Below are positions 9,273 to 16,755 of a stretch of 64,000 bases of DNA, piece by piece; position 1 is the stretch's first letter; every line of letters begins with the position of its first letter. A program made the translations under genes and the position numbers. Where the stretch lies: positions 62,001-126,000 of the forward strand of contig NZ_FNVU01000002.1 of NCBI RefSeq assembly GCF_900107965.1, in the 5' to 3' direction. This DNA is from Actinacidiphila yanglinensis. GTDB taxonomy: Bacteria > Actinomycetota > Actinomycetes > Streptomycetales > Streptomycetaceae. Under the pieces are notes generated by a model. It saw only the letters and a list, made by a program, of their open reading frames with translations. It was not told the origin of the DNA and searched no databases.

Positions 9273-9623
9273 TCAGTCCGGCAACCCCAGGGTGACGCCC
9301 TTCGCCACGCCCCATTGCGCGAAGGCGCCCGCCTCGGCCTCCAGGACGTGGCGGGCCCGTAGCCGGGGGCGGCCGACGCGGCCGGGCGGCATGGTGCGGA
9401 CCGCGAGGACGCGCAGCCGCCGGTCGAGGTAGGCCACGTCGATGGCGAAGCGCATCCGGACCGTGTGGATGCTGGACGCGGGGGTGAGCAGCAGGGCGCC
9501 GTCGAGGCCGTCCCGGCCCAGCAGGCCGCGGGTACGGGCGCGGTAGGAGGCGGCGACCCGCAGCGGTACCTCGGCGGCCGGCGTCCGCAGCAGGCCCTCG
9601 CCGTCCCGCAGGCGTCGGCGCAT
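9273..9623 (-). CDS. DUF192 family protein
   Basis: 116 residues. The pattern AASYRARTRGLLGRDGLDGALLLTPASSIHTVRMRFAIDVAYLD is the core of DUF192, a small beta-rich family with the conserved GL(M/L)-R and H-T-M/R-F-PID-like motifs. It runs on the opposite strand between the OmpA and prepilin peptidase genes, and actinobacterial Tad loci often carry it there. The biochemical role is not known to me. Its start lies 57 bases from the divergent prepilin peptidase start, so the two may share a control region. Confidence 0.85.
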   Translation of the reverse strand: MRRRLRDGEGLLRTPAAEVPLRVAASYRARTRGLLGRDGLDGALLLTPASSIHTVRMRFAIDVAYLDRRLRVLAVRTMPPGRVGRPRLRARHVLEAEAGAFAQWGVAKGVTLGLPD

Positions 9624-9666
9624 GTCCGTCCTTCCGGTCCCCTCCCGAGCGGCGCGACCGCACGTG

Positions 9667-9682
9667 TACGGTCGGCCCGGTG
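9667..9682 (+). promoter_or_regulatory. Candidate -10 element placed for leaderless transcription of the prepilin peptidase gene
   Basis: TACGGT at 9667-9672 is followed after exactly 7 bases by the GTG start at 9680. There is no purine-rich Shine-Dalgarno site. The same -10-to-start spacing recurs at three other genes in this window. No clear -35 is seen. Confidence 0.45.
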
Positions 9683-10399
9683 CATGTCTATCTCATCGTG
9701 GGCGCCGCCGTCTGGGGAATAGCCGTCGGCCTTCTCCTGCCGCGCGCCGCCTACCGGTTGGCGGTCACCGCGGGGGAGCCCTGGGCGGCGGCCTGCCCCG
9801 CGGGGCACCCGGTCCGCGGCTGGCTCGGCCCGGCCCGCTGCGGGCGGTGCGCCGAGGGACAGCGGCGGTACGGAGCCGGTCACGGTGCCGCGCTCGGCTG
9901 CGCGCTGGTGTGCGCGGCGCTGGGCTGGCGGGTGGGCGGGCACCCCGAACTCGCGGTGTGGCTGCTGCTGGTGCCCGTCTGCGGCGTGCTCGCCCGGGTC
10001 GACCTCTCCGTCTTCCGGCTGCCCGACGTGCTCACCCTCCCCGCGCTCGGGCTGACCGCGGTCCTCCTCGGCGGCGCCGCCCTGCTGCCCTCCCATGAGG
10101 GCTCCTGGCCGCGCGCGCTGATCGCCGCCGCGGTCCTCGGGCTGCTCTACGCCGTCCTGTTCCTCATCAACCCGGCCGGCATGGGCTTCGGCGACGTCAA
10201 ACTCGCCCCCACCCTCGGGCTCGTCCTCGGCTGGTACGGCTGGGGCGCGGTCATCACCGGCACCTTCGCCGGGTTCCTGCTCGGCGCCCTGGTCGGGCTC
10301 GTCCTCATCGCCACCCGCCGCGCGACCCGCAAGACCGCCATGCCCTTCGGGCCGTTCATGCTCCTGGGCACCCTGGCGGCGGTCCTCCTGATGCCCTGA
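9680..10399 (+). CDS. Prepilin peptidase (A24 family, TadV/CpaA-like)
   Basis: 239 residues, six to seven membrane helices. It is an aspartic membrane protease that cleaves the leader of Flp pilin and the TadE/G pseudopilins. The two catalytic Asp are visible: one in RVDLSVFRLPD (about residue 112) and one in MGFGDVKL, the GxGD-type motif, near residue 173. A cysteine pair (CGRC, about 54-57) recalls the N-terminal zinc site of larger prepilin peptidases. Start GTG 9680. It closes the Tad region and is the processing enzyme for the pilins encoded upstream. Confidence 0.88.
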   Translation: MHVYLIVGAAVWGIAVGLLLPRAAYRLAVTAGEPWAAACPAGHPVRGWLGPARCGRCAEGQRRYGAGHGAALGCALVCAALGWRVGGHPELAVWLLLVPVCGVLARVDLSVFRLPDVLTLPALGLTAVLLGGAALLPSHEGSWPRALIAAAVLGLLYAVLFLINPAGMGFGDVKLAPTLGLVLGWYGWGAVITGTFAGFLLGALVGLVLIATRRATRKTAMPFGPFMLLGTLAAVLLMP

Positions 10400-10400
10400 C

Positions 10401-10483
10401 CGCCCCGGGCGCCCCCGCGCCGATGCGACTCCTCCCGCGGCAGGCGGGGGAGGAGCCGCACCGGACCAGGGGCGCCCGGGGCG
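10401..10483 (+). terminator. Nested bidirectional terminator
   Basis: A perfect 15-bp outer inverted repeat (cgccccgggcgcccc at 10401-10415, ggggcgcccggggcg at 10469-10483) encloses an inner near-perfect stem (ctcctcccgc ... gcgggggaggag). It begins directly after the prepilin peptidase stop and ends 7 bases before the stop of the converging reductase. Confidence 0.8.
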
Positions 10484-10489
10484 AAGCGG

Positions 10490-11533
10490 TCACGCCTCGC
10501 TGCTGACGGACCAGATGTTGACGCCCTCGGGCTCCACCGCGTGCTTGTCGATCTCCGCGAGTTCCTCCGTGGAGAGCGGCGGCGCCCCCACCGCGGCGAC
10601 GTTCGCCTCCAGTTGGGCGACGGACGACGCGCCGATCAGGGCGGAGGTGACGCGGGGGTCGCGCAGCACCCAGGACAGCGCGAGCTGCGCCAGGGACTGG
10701 CCGCGGCCGGCCGCGACGTCGTTGAGCGCGCGCAGCCGCTTGATCGTCTCCTCGTTGACCAGGTTCGGGTCGAGGGACTTGCCCTGCGCGGCGCGGGAGT
10801 CGGACGGGATGCCGCCGAGGTAGCGGTCGGTGAGCAGCCCCTGGGCCAGCGGCACGAAGCCGATGCAGCCCATGCCCTCCTCGTCGAGGACGTCGAGCAG
10901 GCCGTCGTTCTCCACCCAGCGGTTGATCATGGAGTAGGACGGCTGGTGGATCAGGGCGGGCACGCCCAGCTCGCGCAGGATGCGCGCGGCCTCGCGGGTG
11001 CGCTCGGGCCCGTAGGAGGAGATGCCGACGTACAGCGCCTTGCCCTGCTGGACCGCGGAGGCGAGGGCGCCCATCGTCTCCTCGAGCGGGGTCTCCGGGT
11101 CGAAGCGGTGGGAGTAGAAGATGTCGACGTAGTCCAGGCCCATCCGGGACAGCGACTGGTCGAGCGAGGCGCGCAGGTACTTGCGCGAGCCCCACTCGCC
11201 ATAGGGGCCCGGCCACATGTCGTAGCCGGCCTTCGTGGAGATCACCAGCTCGTCGCGGTAGGCACGGAAGTCCTGCGCGAAGAGGGTGCCGAAGTTGGCC
11301 TCCGCGGCGCCGTAGGGCGGGCCGTAGTTGTTGGCCAGGTCGAAGTGGGTGACGCCGAGGTCGAACGCGCGCCGCAGGATGGCCCGCTGCGAGTCGAGCG
11401 TGCGGTCGTCGCCGAAGTTGTGCCACAGACCGAGCGAGATCGCGGGGAGCTTGAGGCCGCTGCGCCCGGTGCGGCGGTACTCCATCGAGTCGTAGCGCTC
11501 GTCGGAGGCGCGGTAGAGGTGTCGAATGTTCAC
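10490..11533 (-). CDS. Aldo/keto reductase, YghZ/L-glyceraldehyde 3-phosphate reductase-like
   Basis: 347 residues, (beta/alpha)8 NADPH-dependent oxidoreductase. Catalytic-tetrad positions are visible: Asp/Tyr in FDLANNYGPPYG, Lys in VISTKAGYDMWPGPYG, His in IFYSHRFDPETP. The WPGPYGEWGSRKYL segment is typical of the YghZ/Kv-beta-like subgroup, which reduces L-glyceraldehyde 3-phosphate and methylglyoxal-type aldehydes. Start GTG 11533; an in-frame ATG for MEYRRTGRSGLKL lies 15 codons in and is an alternative. It is divergent from the prenyl transferase with about 115 bases between them. Confidence 0.9.
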   Translation of the reverse strand: MNIRHLYRASDERYDSMEYRRTGRSGLKLPAISLGLWHNFGDDRTLDSQRAILRRAFDLGVTHFDLANNYGPPYGAAEANFGTLFAQDFRAYRDELVISTKAGYDMWPGPYGEWGSRKYLRASLDQSLSRMGLDYVDIFYSHRFDPETPLEETMGALASAVQQGKALYVGISSYGPERTREAARILRELGVPALIHQPSYSMINRWVENDGLLDVLDEEGMGCIGFVPLAQGLLTDRYLGGIPSDSRAAQGKSLDPNLVNEETIKRLRALNDVAAGRGQSLAQLALSWVLRDPRVTSALIGASSVAQLEANVAAVGAPPLSTEELAEIDKHAVEPEGVNIWSVSSEA

Positions 11534-11649
11534 CGCCCCTGCTTATCACGAGCGGTTGAAGTGTCTACTATCAGCTGCCGTCCGGGCGCCGCCCCGGTTC
11601 GTCCGTACGGTCGTTCGCGCAGTACTGTGGCCGCTCGGGCGACGAGCAC

Positions 11650-12429
11650 ATGAGGGGCTGGTACGCGATGAATCTGCGCGACCTGGTGTATGGGCTGTAC
11701 TCCCACCGGGTGGAACGCCGGATCGACGTGTCGCAGACCCCCAAGCACATCGGCGTGATCCTGGACGGCAACCGGCGCTGGGCGAAGGCGTCCGGCGGCA
11801 GCCCCGAGCAGGGCCACCGGGCCGGCGCGGACAAGATCGCCGAGATGCTCGGCTGGTGCGAGGAGACCGGCGTCGAGGTGGTCACCCTGTGGCTGCTGTC
11901 CACCGACAACCTGGACCGGCCGGCCGACCAGCTGGTGCCCCTGCTGGGCATCATCGAGGACGCGGTCACCGAGCTGGCCGCCGCCGGGCGGTGGAAGGTG
12001 CACCACGTCGGCACCATGGACCTGCTGCCCGCGCGCACCCAGGGCGTGCTGAAGGAGGCCGAGCAGGCCACCGACGGCCAGGAGGGCATCCTGGTCAACG
12101 TGGCGGTCGGCTACGGCGGCCGGCAGGAGATCGCCGACGCGGTCCGCTCGCTGCTGCACGAGCACGCCGGGCGCGGCACGTCCATCGAGGACCTGGCCGA
12201 GATCCTGGACGTCGAGCACATCTCCGAGCACCTCTACACGCGCGGCCAGCCGGACCCGGACCTGGTCATCCGCACCTCGGGCGAGCAGCGGCTGTCGGGG
12301 TTCATGCTGTGGCAGAGCGCACACTCGGAGTACTACTTCTGCGAGGTCTTCTGGCCCGCGTTCCGCAAGGTGGACTTCCTGCGGGCGCTGCGCGACTACG
12401 CTGCCCGGCACCGCCGGTACGGCGCCTGA
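11650..12429 (+). CDS. uppS: Cis-prenyl transferase (isoprenyl transferase, UppS family)
   Basis: 259 residues; an in-frame ATG at 11668 (MNLRDLVYGLYS) with GAGGGG upstream is an equally good start. The enzyme adds isopentenyl diphosphate in cis to allylic diphosphates, making the polyprenyl carrier lipid of cell-wall synthesis or a shorter precursor. Family motifs are intact: HIGVILDGNRRWAK with the catalytic Asp, LWLLSTDN, VAVGYGGRQEI, and the C-terminal RTSGEQRLSGFMLWQSAHSE. Actinomycetes usually carry two paralogues of different chain length; which one this is cannot be told here. Confidence 0.9.
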   Translation: MRGWYAMNLRDLVYGLYSHRVERRIDVSQTPKHIGVILDGNRRWAKASGGSPEQGHRAGADKIAEMLGWCEETGVEVVTLWLLSTDNLDRPADQLVPLLGIIEDAVTELAAAGRWKVHHVGTMDLLPARTQGVLKEAEQATDGQEGILVNVAVGYGGRQEIADAVRSLLHEHAGRGTSIEDLAEILDVEHISEHLYTRGQPDPDLVIRTSGEQRLSGFMLWQSAHSEYYFCEVFWPAFRKVDFLRALRDYAARHRRYGA

Positions 12430-12599
12430 GCACGCGGACTCCGAGGTGAGCGCTCCGTGGCGGGGCGATGACCGTCGGGTGACTGTCCCATGCATCCGCA
12501 TGCGGGTGGCGGATCCAGGGCATATCACTGGCAGACCGGCATCCGGACCTTGGCTGCCGGACCGCAAGACTCACCTCTCCCGAGGGGGTTCGTCCACAC

Positions 12600-13919
12600 G
12601 TGGTGACCAGCAAGAATCGCCGTGATCACGACCGGCGCACGTATGTACTCGACACCAGCGTGCTGCTGGCCGACCCCAACGCCTTCACCCGTTTCGACGA
12701 GCACGAGGTCGTGCTGCCGGTCGTCGTGGTGTCGGAGTTGGAGGCCAAGCGCCACCACCCGGAGCTCGGCTACTTCGCCCGCCAGGCGTTGCGCACGCTC
12801 GACGAGTTCCGGATCCGGTACGGCAGGCTCGACGCGCCGATCCCGATCGGCGACATCGGCGGCACGCTCAGGGTCGAGCTCAACCACTCGGACCCCGGGG
12901 TGCTGCCCGCGGGGTTCCGGTTGGGCGACAACGACTCGCGCATCCTCGCCGTCGCCCGCAACCTGCAGGCGGAGGGGTACGACGTCACGGTCGTCTCCAA
13001 GGACCTGCCCCTGCGGGTGAAGGCGTCCTCGGTCGGCCTGCTGGCCGAGGAGTACCGCGCGGAACTCGCCATCACCTCCGGCTGGACCGGGATGGAGGAG
13101 TTGCAGATCGGCGCCGAGGACGTGGACGCCCTCTTCGCACAGGAGGTCATCGATCTGCCCGAGGCGGCGGATCTGCCGGTGCACACCGGGCTGGTGCTCC
13201 AGTCCGAGCGCGGCAAGGCGCTGGGCCGGGTCACCGAGGACGGCCGGGTCCGGCTGGTGCGCGGCGACCGGGAGGCGTTCGGCATCCACGGCCGCAGCGC
13301 CGAGCAGCGGATCGCGCTGGACCTGCTGCTGGACCCGGAGGTCGGCATCGTGTCGATGGGCGGGCGGGCCGGCACCGGCAAGTCCGCGCTCGCCCTCTGC
13401 GCGGGCCTGGAGGCGGTCCTGGAGCGCCGCCAGCACCGCAAGGTGATGGTCTTCCGCCCGCTGTACGCGGTCGGCGGGCAGGAGTTGGGCTATCTGCCGG
13501 GCAGCGAGGCGGAGAAGATGAGCCCGTGGGCCCAGGCGGTCTTCGACACCCTCGCGGCGGTGACGTCGAAGGAGGTCATCGAGGAGGTGGTGGCGCGCGG
13601 CATGCTGGAGGTGCTGCCGCTCACCCACATCCGGGGCCGCTCGCTGCACGACGCGTTCGTGATCGTCGACGAGGCCCAGTCGCTGGAGCGGAACGTCCTG
13701 CTGACCGTGCTGTCCCGGATCGGGGCCGGTTCGCGGGTCGTGCTCACCCACGACGTGGCCCAGCGCGACAACCTCCGCGTGGGGCGGTACGACGGAGTGG
13801 TGGCGGTGGTGGAGAAGCTGAAGGGCCATCCGCTCTTCGCCCATGTGACGCTCAGCCGTTCGGAGCGGTCGCCGATCGCCGCACTCGTCACCGAGATGCT
13901 CGAGGAGACCGGCGCCTGA
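12600..13919 (+). CDS. PIN-PhoH fusion ATPase (PhoH2)
   Basis: 439 residues from a GTG, in two domains. An N-terminal PIN ribonuclease domain starts [12 protein letters not shown] and has conserved acidic residues ([13 protein letters not shown]). A C-terminal PhoH ATPase has Walker [14 protein letters not shown], about residues 258-270, and [18 protein letters not shown] as Walker B. PhoH2 proteins in actinobacteria act as RNA helicase/ribonucleases, in mycobacteria linked to a small upstream partner. No partner gene is seen here; the 170 bases upstream hold no convincing ORF. It is a monocistronic gene with a strong terminator. Confidence 0.92.
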   Translation: MVTSKNRRDHDRRTYVLDTSVLLADPNAFTRFDEHEVVLPVVVVSELEAKRHHPELGYFARQALRTLDEFRIRYGRLDAPIPIGDIGGTLRVELNHSDPGVLPAGFRLGDNDSRILAVARNLQAEGYDVTVVSKDLPLRVKASSVGLLAEEYRAELAITSGWTGMEELQIGAEDVDALFAQEVIDLPEAADLPVHTGLVLQSERGKALGRVTEDGRVRLVRGDREAFGIHGRSAEQRIALDLLLDPEVGIVSMGGRAGTGKSALALCAGLEAVLERRQHRKVMVFRPLYAVGGQELGYLPGSEAEKMSPWAQAVFDTLAAVTSKEVIEEVVARGMLEVLPLTHIRGRSLHDAFVIVDEAQSLERNVLLTVLSRIGAGSRVVLTHDVAQRDNLRVGRYDGVVAVVEKLKGHPLFAHVTLSRSERSPIAALVTEMLEETGA

Positions 13920-13958
13920 CCGTTGCCCGTATCTGTCCGATAATCAGGCGAGTTGAGA

Positions 13959-13988
13959 CTGCTGCGTCCGGGAAACCGGGCGCAGCAG
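13959..13988 (+). terminator. Hairpin terminator of the phoH-like gene
   Basis: A 13-bp stem (ctgctgcgtccgg / ccgggcgcagcag, one G-T wobble) is closed by a GAAA tetraloop and followed by ttagcgtt. It lies 40 bases past the stop. Confidence 0.85.
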
Positions 13989-13989
13989 C

Positions 13990-14338
13990 TTAGCGTTCGG
14001 GGGCCGCGCGCACAGGTAATTACCTCCGTCCGCAGCATGTGAAGTTTGCCACTCAACCGGAAATTGCCGCGCGGCGTCGGAGTACGGCAGGGTGTGAGGC
14101 TGTCAGGCCCCGCTCGTGGCACTCCCGTACCCCTCGGGGCGCGGGATCGCACCACCCACAAGTCAACATCGACGCCACGAGCCGCCCGAGCACCACGCGG
14201 ACCCCGCAGGGGAATTCGCACCGGGCCAGTACCCCCGTGACCGCCCGGCCCGTACGGCGGACCGGCCCAGGGGGACCGAGCCAGGGGCACGATTCCGTCC
14301 GTGCGGTCACCAAGCGGGCGATTCCGGAAGGAAACCGT
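13990..14338 (+). promoter_or_regulatory. Long leader of the lytic transglycosylase gene; possible cyclic di-AMP riboswitch
   Basis: About 350 bases without a credible gene separate the phoH terminator from the transglycosylase start. The stretch is rich in paired G/C blocks, including gcggaccccgcaggggaattcg near 14200 and cccagggggacc ... ccaggggcacgattccgtc at about 14268-14302. These recall, but do not match cleanly, the GGGGGACC and GGGGTGAAT pieces of ydaO-type c-di-AMP riboswitches that precede wall-hydrolase genes in Streptomyces. I cannot fold it, so the riboswitch call is weak; the unusually long leader is certain. Confidence 0.3.
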
Positions 14339-15022
14339 GTGAGCCGGATCTCGGTCCGGGGACTCGCGGTGGCGTCAGCCACTGCGGTCACCACAGTGGG
14401 CGCCGTGGTAGGCGTCGCGTCGGGTGCAGACCAGGGCAGCGGCACCGCCGAGCAGCCCGTCGAAGCCGCAGGCACGACCACCCTCCTCGCAGACATCCCC
14501 GCCGGCCAGCAGGTGCAGCAGGCGTCGTTGACGGAGCAGGTCCAGGCTCAGTCCGACGCCGCCGATGCCTCGGCCCGGCAGTCCGCGGAGCAGGCAGCCC
14601 GCGTCCAGGCCGCGAAGGACGCCGCCAAGAAGAAGAAGGCGGACGACGCAGCGGCGGCCAAGGCGGCCCAGATCAAGGCGGAGTCCGGCACGGGCGACGC
14701 GAGCGCGACCTTCTCGATCCAGGCGTCCTACACCACCGCGCAGGTGCAGGCGATGGCGAAGGAGATCGTCGGCAGCGGCCAGTACATGTGCTTCTCCAAC
14801 ATCGTCACGCGCGAGAGCGGCTGGAACTACACGGCCACCAACGCCTCCAGCGGTGCCTACGGGCTCGTCCAGGCGCTGCCCGGTTCCAAGATGGCCTCGG
14901 CGGGCGCCGATTGGCAGACCAATCCGGCCACGCAGATAAAGTGGGGCCTGAACTACATGAACAGCCGGTACGGCAGTCCCTGTGACGCCTGGCAGTTCTG
15001 GCAGGTCAACCACTACTACTAG
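14339..15022 (+). CDS. Secreted lytic transglycosylase-like (SLT) wall hydrolase
   Basis: About 227 residues. GTG 14339 is chosen because GGAAGGA lies 7 bases upstream; the longer open frame upstream is leader. A signal peptide (about residues 1-32) is followed by an Ala/Lys/Gln-rich coiled region (about 55-115) and a C-terminal lysozyme-like SLT domain: NIVTRESGWNYTATN with the catalytic Glu, SSGAYGLVQALPGSKM, and the closing WGLNYMNSRYGSPCDAWQFWQ. The last sequence is shared with small actinobacterial transglycosylases that cleave peptidoglycan during growth or germination. It is followed by a hairpin terminator. Confidence 0.88.
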   Translation: MSRISVRGLAVASATAVTTVGAVVGVASGADQGSGTAEQPVEAAGTTTLLADIPAGQQVQQASLTEQVQAQSDAADASARQSAEQAARVQAAKDAAKKKKADDAAAAKAAQIKAESGTGDASATFSIQASYTTAQVQAMAKEIVGSGQYMCFSNIVTRESGWNYTATNASSGAYGLVQALPGSKMASAGADWQTNPATQIKWGLNYMNSRYGSPCDAWQFWQVNHYY

Positions 15023-15047
15023 AGCCCGGCTGCGGACTCGCCTCGCC

Positions 15048-15074
15048 GATCCGGCCGCCTCCGGCGGCCGGATC
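15048..15074 (+). terminator. Hairpin terminator of the transglycosylase gene
   Basis: Perfect 12-bp stem (gatccggccgcc / ggcggccggatc) with a 3-base loop, 25 bases after the stop; no T-run follows. Confidence 0.75.
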
Positions 15075-15144
15075 AACCCTGATCCCGGGTAACGTCGTCT
15101 TCCACAGCAGTGCCACGGACGGCCAAGGGGTCAGGGGGAGAGCG

Positions 15145-16695
15145 ATGCCGGAGAAACGCCACTGGAGCGCCACGCTCGCGTCCGCTCTGGCGAACCTCGC
15201 AGGCCGGCTGGACGAGCGACACGCCACTGTCTCCGCGCGCGACGCGGAGTTCCGGGGGGCCGTGAATGACACGGCCCCCTCTGGCATGCCCGCCGCACCC
15301 GCACCCGCGCCGGCCGCGCCCGGCCCCGCCGTGCAGCAGCAACCTCCGGCCGGCACCGAGACCGTCGCCGACCCGGCGTCGGTGCCGGTGCAGGCGGCGG
15401 TCTCCGACGCGACCGCGCCGCCGGTGCCGGCGCGTACCGCGCCCGTGCTGAACCCGGTCGCGGTCGTGCCGTGGAGCATGCGGGTCGCCGCCGAGATCGG
15501 CTGGCGGCTGCTGATCCTGGCCGGCACCGTGTGGGTGCTGATGCGGGTGATAGGCGCGGTCCGGCTGGTGGTGCTGGCGTTCGTCGCCGCGCTGCTGATC
15601 ACCGCGCTGCTCCAGCCGTTCGTGGCCCGCTTGAAGCGGATGGGGGTGCCGCGCGGGCTGGCCACCGCGATGGTCTTCATCGGCGGCTTCATCGTGATGG
15701 GCCTGGTCGGCTGGTTCGTGGTCTGGCAGGTGATGGACAACATCGACAACCTGTCCTCAAGCCTCCAGGACGGTATCGACCAGGGGAAGAAGTGGCTGCT
15801 CAACAGCCCCTTCCACGTCACCGACGACCAGATCAACCAGGTCGCCAACAACCTCAGCAACGCCCTCGGGCACAACACCAAGCAGATCACCGACGCGGGC
15901 CTGCAAGGCGTCACGGTCATCGTCGAGTTCCTGACCGGTGTGCTGCTGGCGATGTTCAGCACCCTGTTCCTGCTCTACGACGGCCCGAACATCTGGAACT
16001 GGGTGCTGCGGCTGTTCCCCGAGGACGCGCGGGTCGGACTGGCCGAGGCCGGGCCGCGGGCCTGGCGCACCCTGACGCTCTACGTGCGCGGCACCGTGAT
16101 CGTCGCGATGATCGACGCGATCTGCATCGGCGTCGGCATCTTCTTCCTCGGCGTGCCGATGGCGGTGCCGCTGGCCGTCGTCATCTTCCTGTCGTCGTTC
16201 GTGCCGCTGGTCGGCGCGGTCGCCTCGGGCGCGGTGGCCGTCGTCGTCGCCCTGGTCACCGAGGGGCCGTTCACCGCGCTGCTGGTGCTGGGCGTGGTGC
16301 TCGCGGTGCAGCAGATCGAGGGGCACATCCTCCAGCCGTTCATCCTCGGCCGCGCGGTCCGCGTCCACCCGCTCGCGGTGGTGCTCTCGGTGGCGGCCGG
16401 ATCCCTGGTCGCCGGGATCGGCGGGGCGATCAGCGCGGTGCCGCTGGTCGCGGTGAGCAACACGGTGGTCGGCGTGCTCCGGGCCCGTGCGAAGGCGCAC
16501 ACGGGCACCGCTGAGGTGGTGGCGGGCGGGACGCCACAGGCGGCGGTCCCGGCGGCGGCTGTGCAACCCCCGGCCGCTGTCGTCCCCGGACCCGTCCTGG
16601 ACGATCCGGGCCCCGAGGCGGACCCGGACACCGAGGGCGACCCGGACACCGACCTCAGCGAGCCGCACGCCTTCGCGGACGAGTCCGCGAAGTAG
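15145..16695 (+). CDS. AI-2E family transporter
   Basis: 516 residues from ATG 15145 (GGGGGAGAG upstream). A ~95-residue Ala/Pro-rich cytoplasmic lead is followed by eight predicted membrane helices. The motifs are those of the AI-2E/UPF0118 family: LLITALLQPFVARLKRMGVPRGLA, GVLLAMFSTLFLLYDG, and the late VQQIEGHILQPFILGRAVRVHPLAVVLSV. Members export small molecules or act as ion antiporters; the substrate cannot be assigned. A long Pro/Asp-rich tail ends in a sequence that is itself part of the terminator hairpin. Confidence 0.9.
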   Translation: MPEKRHWSATLASALANLAGRLDERHATVSARDAEFRGAVNDTAPSGMPAAPAPAPAAPGPAVQQQPPAGTETVADPASVPVQAAVSDATAPPVPARTAPVLNPVAVVPWSMRVAAEIGWRLLILAGTVWVLMRVIGAVRLVVLAFVAALLITALLQPFVARLKRMGVPRGLATAMVFIGGFIVMGLVGWFVVWQVMDNIDNLSSSLQDGIDQGKKWLLNSPFHVTDDQINQVANNLSNALGHNTKQITDAGLQGVTVIVEFLTGVLLAMFSTLFLLYDGPNIWNWVLRLFPEDARVGLAEAGPRAWRTLTLYVRGTVIVAMIDAICIGVGIFFLGVPMAVPLAVVIFLSSFVPLVGAVASGAVAVVVALVTEGPFTALLVLGVVLAVQQIEGHILQPFILGRAVRVHPLAVVLSVAAGSLVAGIGGAISAVPLVAVSNTVVGVLRARAKAHTGTAEVVAGGTPQAAVPAAAVQPPAAVVPGPVLDDPGPEADPDTEGDPDTDLSEPHAFADESAK

Positions 16696-16720
16696 CCGTC
16701 CCGTCCGCGAAGGCGTGCGG
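16663..16720 (+). terminator. Terminator overlapping the 3' end of the transporter gene, with an alternative hairpin
   Basis: A perfect 17-bp inverted repeat (ccgcacgccttcgcgga at 16663-16679 and its complement at 16704-16720) straddles the stop codon. The inner part of the left arm can instead pair with tccgcgaag at 16684-16692, so two exclusive hairpins are possible. It also lies just past the end of the converging ABC permease gene. Confidence 0.7.
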
Positions 16721-16755
16721 GGGAGCCGACCCGTTCCCCCACACGCCGTGGAGCG

